Below, piece after piece: positions 1 through 6,700 of a stretch of DNA of 10,598 nucleotides. Both the position numbers and the translations under genes were made by a program. The notes under the pieces are model-generated. The model was not told the origin of the DNA and made no database searches. It saw nothing but the letters and a program-made list of their open reading frames with translations. The DNA comes from Clostridiales bacterium (GTDB lineage Bacteria; Bacillota; Clostridia; Oscillospirales; Acutalibacteraceae). The stretch lies in assembly GCA_012511485.1 (NCBI GenBank), contig JAAZFZ010000297.1, positions 1 to 10,598 of the forward strand, in the 5' to 3' direction. Every line of letters starts with the position of its first letter. Position 1 is the stretch's first letter.

Positions 1-65
1 AGGCTGCATGTGTAAGCGCAGTGATGCGTTGAGCTTGGCAGTACTAATAGGTCGAGGGCTTGACC
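1..65 (+). rRNA. 23S ribosomal RNA, 3' end (partial)
   Basis: The first 65 bases match the conserved 3' tail of bacterial 23S rRNA, including the stretch GTACTAATAGGTCGAGGGCT that ends clostridial 23S genes. The gene enters from the left edge, so only its last bases are present. The 3' end is placed at the TTGACC that normally closes the molecule by pairing with its 5' end, and could be off by a few bases. A short hairpin (GACCA/TGGTC, about 62-77) follows immediately and is probably part of the processing region. The next 85 bases, to the first tRNA, hold no gene; they include a TTTGTTCAGTTTTCA stretch (about 107-121) similar to spacers after 23S in other Firmicutes. Confidence 0.93.
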
Positions 66-162
66 ATTAGCTTGGTCTTTACAATCCTTTGCATATACTT
101 CTCCCTTTGTTCAGTTTTCAGGGTATAGCATAATCAACGGGCGTAAGAGCTAAAAAATATGA

Positions 163-238
163 GCACCTTTAGCTCAGTTGGTAGAGCACCTGACTCTTAA
201 TCAGGGTGTCCGGGGTTCGAGTCCCCGAAGGTGTACCA
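163..238 (+). tRNA. tRNA-Lys (anticodon CTT)
   Basis: A complete 76-base tRNA with encoded CCA. The acceptor stem GCACCTT pairs with AAGGTGT (one G-U pair). The D arm contains AGCTCAGTTGGTAGAGC. The anticodon stem CCTGA/TCAGG encloses the loop CTCTTAA, giving anticodon CTT, which reads AAG (Lys). The T arm contains GGTTCGAGTCC. It lies between the 23S and 5S rRNA genes and is presumably cut from the rRNA precursor. Confidence 0.97.
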
Positions 239-242
239 TCGT

Positions 243-318
243 GGCCCGTTGGTCAAGTGGCCTAAGACTCCGGCCTCTCACGCCGGCAACACGAGTTCGA
301 ATCTCGTACGGGTCACCA
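243..318 (+). tRNA. tRNA-Glu (anticodon CTC)
   Basis: A 76-base tRNA with encoded CCA, starting 4 bases after the tRNA-Lys CCA. The acceptor stem GGCCCGT pairs with ACGGGTC. The anticodon stem CCGGC/GCCGG encloses the loop CTCTCAC, giving anticodon CTC, which reads GAG (Glu). The T arm has GAGTTCGAATCTC. Like its neighbour it has C at the wobble position, so a second Glu isoacceptor reading GAA should exist elsewhere in the genome. Confidence 0.96.
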
Positions 319-327
319 AAAAAAAGA

Positions 328-347
328 ATAACGCCAAAAGGCGTTAT
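328..347 (+). other. hairpin between tRNA-Glu and 5S rRNA
   Basis: A perfect 8-bp stem, ATAACGCC/GGCGTTAT, with an AAAA loop, located 6 bases before the 5S gene. On the plus strand it is probably a processing or folding element of the rRNA precursor. On the minus strand the same hairpin is followed by a run of T (the A-run at 317-325), so it has the form of an intrinsic terminator for antisense transcription into the tRNAs. Which role applies cannot be decided from sequence. Confidence 0.5.
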
Positions 348-353
348 CATATA

Positions 354-471
354 GTCGGTGTTTATGACGATGAGGGCCCACCCGTTCCCATCCCGAACAC
401 GGCAGTTAAGCTCATTCGTGCCGAAAATACTTAGCGGGCAGCCGCTTGGGAAGATAGGTCAATGCCGACAC
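354..471 (+). rRNA. 5S ribosomal RNA
   Basis: About 117 bases with the canonical 5S core CCACCCGTTCCCATCCCGAA and CGGCAGTTAAGCTC. The 5' GTCGGT pairs with 3' GCCGAC to close helix I, which sets the ends to within a few bases. It lies unusually after two tRNA genes instead of directly after 23S, and is followed by tRNA-Asn in the same transcript. Confidence 0.95.
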
Positions 472-472
472 T

Positions 473-501
473 ATTGACCGGTTGTTTCAGCCGGTTTCAA
501 T
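473..501 (+). other. hairpin between 5S rRNA and tRNA-Asn
   Basis: ATTGACCGG pairs with CCGGT..CAAT (a TT bulge), leaving a nine-base loop. It fills the gap between the end of 5S and the first base of tRNA-Asn almost exactly. There is no T-run directly after it, so it is more likely an RNA processing structure than a terminator. Confidence 0.4.
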
Positions 502-502
502 T

Positions 503-578
503 GCCTGTTTAGCTCAGTTGGTAGAGCATGCGGCTGTTAACCGCAGGGTCGTAGGTTCGAGTCCTACAACAGGCGCCA
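503..578 (+). tRNA. tRNA-Asn (anticodon GTT)
   Basis: A 76-base tRNA with encoded CCA. Acceptor GCCTGTT pairs with AACAGGC. The anticodon stem TGCGG/CCGCA encloses CTGTTAA, giving anticodon GTT (Asn). The D arm AGCTCAGTTGGTAGAGC and T arm GGTTCGAGTCC are standard. It is the last gene of the rRNA operon, 8 bases before the terminator stem. Confidence 0.97.
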
Positions 579-585
579 CATTGAG

Positions 586-609
586 AACCACCCCAAAGGG
601 TGGTTTTTT
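586..609 (+). terminator. rho-independent terminator of the rRNA operon
   Basis: A perfect 8-bp stem AACCACCC/GGGTGGTT with loop CAAA, running into six T residues, with a second T-run at about 613-620. It lies directly after tRNA-Asn and ends the 23S-tRNA-5S-tRNA transcript. Confidence 0.92.
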
Positions 610-721
610 GGCCTTTTTTTAAAAAGTTTATGCGACACGAAAAAAGGGTTTTTCTTCAATATTAGGCCTAAATGTTTTAAACACGTCAAAAATAATATTA
701 TTAAGTATTAAGAGGTTAAAT

Positions 722-1147
722 ATGAAAAACATCATGCAAAAACTAATAAATTTTATGTACGGAAGATATGGTTTTGATAAACTCTCATACTTTTTATTCG
801 TGTTGTGTTTTGTTGTTGCGGTGGTAAATTCCTTTAGAGGCGCTTATACACTATATGCGATTGAACTTGCCATCATTTCGCTCGTATTTTTCAGAGCCTT
901 TTCAAGAAATATATTTAAACGCCAAAAAGAGAGTGAAGCATTTGAAAGGCTTTTGCTGCGTTTGCGTATTTATAAGCTTCAAAAACCATTGAGGAATTTA
1001 CACCTTAGACTAATATATTTAAGGACTCACCGTTTTCGTAAGTGCCCGAACTGCAAAGAAAACCTTAGGTTAAAAAGGAAAACCGGCAGAAGGGAGATAG
1101 TCTGCCCAAAGTGCGGTTACCAATTCAAGATTTTCATTATTTTTTAA
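722..1147 (+). CDS. small membrane protein with C-terminal zinc ribbon
   Basis: A 141-residue protein of unknown function. Residues about 21-38 and 41-60 are hydrophobic and likely form two membrane helices. A strongly basic, helical stretch (about 61-107) follows, and then a zinc ribbon with knuckles CPNC (108-111) and CPKC (128-131) separated by a short basic hairpin. The two CxxC pairs can hold one zinc ion, and the lysine/arginine excess suggests the tail faces the cytoplasm, perhaps binding nucleic acid or the membrane surface. The start is supported by AGAGG at 711-715, six bases before ATG. It stands alone between the rRNA operon terminator and a degraded gene, with no operon partner. 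Small clostridial proteins of this layout are generally annotated only as zinc-ribbon domain proteins, and no specific role can be given. Confidence 0.8.
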   Translation: MKNIMQKLINFMYGRYGFDKLSYFLFVLCFVVAVVNSFRGAYTLYAIELAIISLVFFRAFSRNIFKRQKESEAFERLLLRLRIYKLQKPLRNLHLRLIYLRTHRFRKCPNCKENLRLKRKTGRREIVCPKCGYQFKIFIIF

Positions 1148-1202
1148 GGCTTTGAGCGAATTTTTTATTGAACGAATTCTTTTGCCTATGTATAGTATAT
1201 AA

Positions 1203-1446
1203 AGTGAAATTGAAAGCGATAACGGCCTGCTTGTCGGTTTGTTCTCAAAAGGTGACGCAAGGGCTATGCCGGACAAATATGCAGGAATTTAATGATTCGA
1301 TGACTGCTGCAATCCTCACAGTGCCCGATGCATCGTCACTCACAATTTATCAACAAGGTCAGGCTACAACAGTTGAATCAGCAACTATTAATTTGACATT
1401 GCTCCCCGGACAAGGAGTATTTTTCACAGGAGAAGCTCCGGAATAA
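1203..1446 (+). pseudogene. remnant of a glycoside hydrolase C-terminus, frameshifted
   Basis: Two adjacent frames together read like the C-terminal beta-sandwich of a glycoside hydrolase. The first (1203-1289) encodes SEIESDNGLLVGLFSKGDAR and ends YAGI before a TAA. The second (1291-1446) continues NDSMTAAILTVPDASS, then TIYQQGQ, and closes with LLPGQGVFF plus a short tail. The pattern 'device to write DNxLLVGxFxK, then strand pairs, then LxPGxGVF at the end' is one I associate with tails of several secreted or intracellular glycosidases. The join at 1290 needs one base removed or two added. No catalytic domain remains upstream: an in-frame stop lies at 1200-1202 and 1148-1199 is featureless. 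A TTG-started frame (1168-1446) could be called as a 92-residue gene, but it has no ribosome binding site and its first third is out of frame with the recognisable part. The family is not identified. Confidence 0.6.
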
Positions 1447-1458
1447 TCATACCAATAA

Positions 1459-1496
1459 AAAAGAAACGGCAGCGGAGATTTTCCGTTGCCGTTTTG
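1459..1496. terminator. bidirectional terminator between the gene remnant and the GH3 gene
   Basis: A 12-bp stem AACGGCAGCGGA/TCCGTTGCCGTT (one G-T pair) with loop GATTT at 1465-1493. Plus-strand reading gives a short T-run (TTTT); minus-strand reading gives TTCTTTTTTATT from the A-rich 1455-1464. The minus-strand T-run is the better one, so its main use is probably ending the GH3 transcript, whose stop codon is 16 bases away. Confidence 0.85.
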
Positions 1497-1509
1497 CTCA
1501 TTTTGATTT

Positions 1510-3606
1510 TCACAGCGTAATGTCACTGTAAAGGCATTTATCTTTACAAAGCTCGCTGCTTCGGATGTCTGGCTGATGCGATCCGACAAAAAGCCTGACC
1601 GTATTTTTCGGAAGAACCCTTTGCCCTGCAGGGTTTACGGGCATTAGCCAATATAGCGGAATATTAACGCTGACCATTTTTGCCTCACCGGCAAGTAAAT
1701 CTACTTTACACAATCCGCAGAGAGAATAATTGGGAGTTTTATACTCTTCGTTAAAAACGGCATATATCTGAACCGTTTGTGCGGCGTCGGTATTGCCCGT
1801 GTTGGTTATATTGACACCGACAGCCACAGAATCCGAGAGCTTTTCGACTTTCATGTCAGAGAATTCAAAGCTTGAGTATGTGAGCCCGAACCCGAAGGGG
1901 TAGAGAGGCTCACTTTCGATATATTTGTATGTTCTGCCTTTCATCGAATAGTCCTCAAACGGGGGCAGCTTATCTGTTCCGTGGTAGAAGGTGACCGGGA
2001 GCTTGCCGGATGGGCTGAATCCACCAAAAATCATATCGGCAACAGCTCTGCCGCCTACAGCACCCGGGTACCATGCCTGAATAACTGCCTTTGCATTTTG
2101 CCCCTGCGGGTTAACATCGATGCAGCTGCCGGAAAGTATAACGATAATAACATTTTTCGCAATATTACAAACCTTTTCAACCAGAATCCGCTGGGCAGGA
2201 GGTAGTAGCAAATCAATCTTGTCACCGCTGGCATAGGCATTGTTGGAATCTCCCTCTTCCCCTTCAATTGATGCATCCAGCCCGACACAAAGAACGGTAA
2301 CATCTGCTTGACGGGCGGCGGCAATTGCCTCGCTAAGTCTATCGTTCTTTTCCCCTGAGTCCTGAGAGCAGTCACGATAAAGATGCGAACCCTGGGCGAA
2401 AAACAACCTTGCCTGCGGAAGTGCCTGGCGGATTCCGTCAACAACCGTTATGTATTCGGAGGCGACACCGCAATAGTTTCCTTCAAGTGCTGCCTTTGAC
2501 TGGGCATTAGGTCCTATCACTGCAATGCTTTTTATTTTGCTTTTTTCAAGCGGAAGGAAATTTTCTTCATTTTTCAGCAATACCAATGACTCACAAGCCA
2601 TTTTATAGTTCACCTCACGGTGCTCAGGCGAATCAATCACACTGTAAGGGATGCTGTGGTAAGGATTATTTTCATCAAATTCGCCGAGCAGAACTCTTGT
2701 TGTCAACAGCCTGACAGCGCTTTCTGTTATAACCTCTTCGGATACAAGCCCTCTTTCATATGCTGCCATAAGAGAATTGTATGCCTCACCGCAGTTAAGG
2801 TCGCAGCCGTTGTTTATTGATAGGGCGGAGGATTGAATTGCATCAGCTGTCAGCCTGTGATGCCGATGGATATCGGTTATTGCTCCGCAGTCAGAAACAA
2901 CATGACCCTTAAAGCCCCATTCTTTACGCAAAATATCACACAAAAGCCTTTTTGAAGCACAGCAAGGCTCTCCGTTTACAGAGTTATAAGCTCCCATAAC
3001 CGCCTCAACTTCCGTGTCCTTGATTATCCGCTCAAATGCAGGCAGGTAAGTGTCAAACAGGTCATGGTCGTCAACAACTGAGTCAAAGCCGTGCCGAATG
3101 CCTTCCGGCCCGCTGTGAGCAGCAAAATGCTTGACGCAGGCGGCGCCCTTGAGGTATTCACCTTCACCCTTGAGTCCGTTTACAAAGGAGGCACCCATAT
3201 GTGTTGCCAAAAACGGATCCTCGCCATATGTTTCCTGCCCCCGTCCCCAACGAGGGTCCCTGAATATATTAACATTCGGTGACCAGAAGGTAATGCCCTT
3301 GTAGCGACCCCTGTCATTATTCTCATTTGCTGCGTTGTGCTTTGCTCTGCCTTCATGTGCAATTACTCGGGCAACCTCACCCAGCAGTTCTGAGTTAAAG
3401 GATGCAGCCATGCCGATAGCTTGCGGGAACACCGTTGCGGTGCCAGCCCTTGCGACTCCGTGCAAAGCCTCGTTCCACCAGTTATACTCTTTAATATTAA
3501 GGCCGCTGACGGCTTTTGCTTTGTAGACAAGCTGATTAGCCCTCTCCTCAATGCTCATTTTCTCTACCATTGAGCTAGCTATTTTTTGTGCTTGATCTCT
3601 TTTCAT
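1510..3606 (-). CDS. family GH3 beta-xylosidase / beta-glucosidase
   Basis: A 698-residue glycoside hydrolase of family 3, which removes terminal beta-linked sugars from oligosaccharides with retention of configuration. The N-terminal barrel (about 1-305) carries YNWWNEALHG (41-50), typical of the beta-xylosidase-like clade of GH3, the substrate-binding KH pair at 159-160, and VSDCGAI (237-243), where Asp239 is the expected nucleophile. The second, alpha/beta domain (about 340-575) carries IEGEEGDSNNAYASGDK (447-463), the region that supplies the acid/base glutamate. A fibronectin-III-like domain (about 590-680) closes the protein. Length is normal for the three-domain form. There is no signal peptide, so it is expected in the cytoplasm, acting on imported sugars. 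The start is fixed by GGGAGG on the minus strand (3613-3618), six bases before ATG. It is transcribed divergently from the GH38 gene. The sugar preference (xylose, glucose or arabinose) cannot be read from sequence. Confidence 0.93.
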   Translation of the reverse strand: MKRDQAQKIASSMVEKMSIEERANQLVYKAKAVSGLNIKEYNWWNEALHGVARAGTATVFPQAIGMAASFNSELLGEVARVIAHEGRAKHNAANENNDRGRYKGITFWSPNVNIFRDPRWGRGQETYGEDPFLATHMGASFVNGLKGEGEYLKGAACVKHFAAHSGPEGIRHGFDSVVDDHDLFDTYLPAFERIIKDTEVEAVMGAYNSVNGEPCCASKRLLCDILRKEWGFKGHVVSDCGAITDIHRHHRLTADAIQSSALSINNGCDLNCGEAYNSLMAAYERGLVSEEVITESAVRLLTTRVLLGEFDENNPYHSIPYSVIDSPEHREVNYKMACESLVLLKNEENFLPLEKSKIKSIAVIGPNAQSKAALEGNYCGVASEYITVVDGIRQALPQARLFFAQGSHLYRDCSQDSGEKNDRLSEAIAAARQADVTVLCVGLDASIEGEEGDSNNAYASGDKIDLLLPPAQRILVEKVCNIAKNVIIVILSGSCIDVNPQGQNAKAVIQAWYPGAVGGRAVADMIFGGFSPSGKLPVTFYHGTDKLPPFEDYSMKGRTYKYIESEPLYPFGFGLTYSSFEFSDMKVEKLSDSVAVGVNITNTGNTDAAQTVQIYAVFNEEYKTPNYSLCGLCKVDLLAGEAKMVSVNIPLYWLMPVNPAGQRVLPKNTVRLFVGSHQPDIRSSELCKDKCLYSDITL

Positions 3607-3639
3607 GGTTAACCTCCCGCTTTTTTAATGGTTTAATAG

Positions 3640-3668
3640 ATTATATATTTATTAAATGAAAAATTCAA
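3640..3668 (-). promoter_or_regulatory. promoter of the GH3 gene
   Basis: On the minus strand, TTGAAT (3663-3668) and TATAAT (3640-3645) are separated by exactly 17 bases, followed by a short leader and the GGGAGG ribosome binding site. This is a good sigma-A promoter. It is back-to-back with the promoter of the GH38 gene. Confidence 0.7.
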
Positions 3669-3708
3669 CAATATTTAACATTCTTTTATTTGAATACAGC
3701 ATATTATA

Positions 3709-3737
3709 TTGACAAAAATTGGCATATAAGCTATCAT
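3709..3737 (+). promoter_or_regulatory. promoter of the GH38 gene
   Basis: TTGACA (3709-3714) and TATCAT (3732-3737) with a 17-base spacer, giving a transcript start near 3744 and a leader of about 50 bases. The -35 is perfect and the -10 has four of six consensus bases. Confidence 0.7.
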
Positions 3738-3794
3738 ATTCGTTGAACTCTTGATAATTAAGCTCCGAATGAAAAAACAGTGAGGGTGGATGCT

Positions 3795-6700
3795 ATGTTA
3801 AACAATGACTACTATTCGTCAAGAATCAAGGGGAATGTGGTTAGCCTGCGCTTTGAGGATTTTTTGCAGAGTGCGGAGAATCCCTTCCCTAAGACGAGAA
3901 TCTATGATTTTATGACAGTCGGGCCATTTGCCGCAAAGACAGACGGAGCCTTTGAAACTGAATATTTATATCAAAGGCACAAGGTTCTGGCAATTGATTA
4001 CCTTTTAAGCTCAGGCGGCGAAAAGAATGCGGCACCATATCTCGGTTTAAAAATAAAAAACGACTATTTCGGTGAAGAATATCTCAGATGGACTTGTGGA
4101 GTGAATAAGGATGAGGCGTATTACAAGGCAATTTTTTCAACAGAGCAAAGAAACTGCGTTTTCTATTCCGCTTTGTATGTGGATTGTGAAAAAGCCTATG
4201 ATGCAATAATATGCCATGAAACATCCGGCTGCCAGCTCTTTCTCAACGGCGAGATGGTTGATAATCAACCCTACGGCAGAGTCAAAGGCATAAGAACCAC
4301 AGGCAGGCAGGTTGCAGTGACCTTCAACAAGGGCAGGAACCTTGTTATGTTCAAGCTCAGAACGGGGTATATCTGCGACTCCTTTGATTTGGGGATAGCG
4401 TACTGCACCATCTACCCTGTAGCCGTCAGGAGCGGGAACATCGGAATCTCTTACCCCGAGAGGACAACGGCATATTTCGGTACCGCTCAGGTACCCAGGC
4501 AGATATTTCCGGCCTTTGCGGGAGCTTTCAGCGATACCCAGGGCGGCACTGTCAGCTATTACGCAAAGGGCTTTTCTCAGAGCATTGATGTGCCTTCTCT
4601 AAAACCGGGCGAATGTGTGCCTGTGAGGCTGAGTGTCCCGACAGCTGAGGAAGAAGAAACTACAGAGGTTTCTCTATCCGTCAGGGAGCAGGGGGCTCAA
4701 GAGAGGGTGCGCAGCATTTTTGTGCAGACACTGCCTTATTGCGGGTATGAAGGTGTTGAGCTTTACAGCTCGGATTTCCATTTTGACACTACATATCATC
4801 AGGAGCAGAGAACCTATGCAATGGGTGCGATATATCTTACAAAATGCATGGTTGAGGAGCTCAAAAGGAACCCGAATTTCAAGGCGACGCTTTCGGAGAT
4901 TGATTATCTGCATCCCTATTATTCAATCTACCCTGAGGACAGGGAGACTATTAAAAAAGCATTTGAGCAGGGCAGGGCTGAGGCGGACTGTTTTTATAAC
5001 CAGCCAAATGACCTGACCTCCTCGGGTGAGGGATTTGCCCGCAACCTTATTTACGGCCAGCTCTATCACCGTGATGTTTTGGGCAGAATTACTCATATAT
5101 ATTCTCCCGGCGATGTTTTCGGGCACTTTAACCAGCTTTCGCAGGTTTGCGCAAAGGGCGGGACAACTGGGGTGCGATGGGGCAAAACTGTTTCGGGGCT
5201 TGACAGTGTTCTCCACCATATTTCACCCGACGGAACAGATATAATTCATAACAAGGGTGTTGATATGAAATCCGCCATGAGGCTCGGGCTCAAGCATTGC
5301 TACGAAAGCTCCGGGCTTCTCCCGAATGTTGCCGCTTACCCGCAGGATGGTAACACTGATTGGCAGAAGGAAACAATAACAAAGGCAGCCAGCTCCGTTT
5401 TTTCCGAGCTGGATTTCGGAATTGCACAGGACGATAGGGAGCAGAAGGAACAAAAAGGCATTTCCAATATGGAGGTTTCGTCCAGGGACCTTACTCAGCA
5501 CCATTCGGGTGTGCTGCTGACAAGAACCGATTTTAAACAGGCAAACAGGCTTTGCGAAAATCTGCTTATCACTGCTGAAAAGCTTTCAACAATTGCTGCA
5601 ATGTACTCAGCGCAATACCCTGAAAAAGCTCTCGATAAGGCGTGGAGGCAATTGCTTTGCGCCCAGCACCATGATTCAATAACCGGAACAAACAATGAGA
5701 TATCCTTTGTGGATTTAATGATAGAATACCGTGAAGCACTGGAGCTTGCGGCGGATATTGTCAACAGGGCAGCCGTTTTTCTCGCATCGGGTGCAAAAAT
5801 TAAGGCGGGCGAAATGCCTTACTTTATCTTTAACCCACATACCTGGGCAAGATGTGAGCCATGCGAAATATTATTGCCTGAATATGCCTGTAAAGGCCAT
5901 TCCCTTTACGACGAAAAAGGCAGGGAATACAGACTTCAGGCTGTTGATTCGGATTCCAAAAAGGGAGTTTTCATTCCTAAGGTTCCCGCATTAGGCTACG
6001 CTGTCTATATACTCAAAAAATCGGATAGCGTAGCAGAGGTCAGCTTTGGCTCCGACAATACAATTGAGAACAGATTCTACCGCGTCAGGGTTGATGAAAA
6101 GCTGGGCGGCGGGATTGTTTCCATCTATGACAAAATCAACAAAAGAGAGGTTCTCCGCACCGACACTGACGGCCCGGCAAACAGAGTTGCCGTGCTGCGT
6201 GAAGTAGCTGACAGAATGGAGGCTCAGCACGAATTATATACAACCGGCCAAAAGCTGTTTTCAAGCGATTACAAGGCTAAGGTTGTCATCGAAAAGTGTG
6301 AGCTTTATGAGAAGCTGACAATATATGTAAAGCTCGATATAATCGCAAATGTCAAGCAGGAGATTGCCCTGTATAAGGGCATTGACCGCATTGACCTGAA
6401 AACCTCCGTTGAGGACTACCTTGGCAGAGACGATTTGTTTACCTTAACCTTTCCCGTTGACATTAAGGGCGGCAAAACGGTCTATGACGACAGGTATGCT
6501 CCCCATGTCTGCTCAAAGAGCAAAAACAAGCTTTCCTTCCAAACTCATCAGCATGCCTCCTTTTCGCATAGCCGCATAGTGCCTGCAAACCAGTGGATTG
6601 ATTTAGGGCCGACAGTTACCGTTGCATTTATGAAAAACGGCAAACCGCTCGGTGATATCAATATCGGCATGACTTCCATAATCAGGCATGATGAAAGCAA

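Noticed and set aside
231..434. 67-codon open frame on the plus strand
   Set aside because: It runs through the end of tRNA-Lys, all of tRNA-Glu and most of 5S rRNA; it is not coding.
650..720. Promoter of the zinc-ribbon gene
   Set aside because: The region is very AT-rich and TATTAT-like boxes exist, but no convincing -35 at proper spacing could be singled out.
1168..1446. TTG-started 92-residue gene
   Set aside because: No ribosome binding site, and the first third is out of frame with the recognisable glycosidase tail, which continues upstream in a different frame. Treated as a pseudogene instead.
2055..2444. 129-codon minus-strand frame inside the GH3 gene
   Set aside because: Alternative frame of the GH3 gene; no start signal and no recognisable content.
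3780..3794. GTG at 3780 as start of the GH38 gene
   Set aside because: No Shine-Dalgarno before it; GAGGGTGG follows it and lies five bases before ATG 3795.
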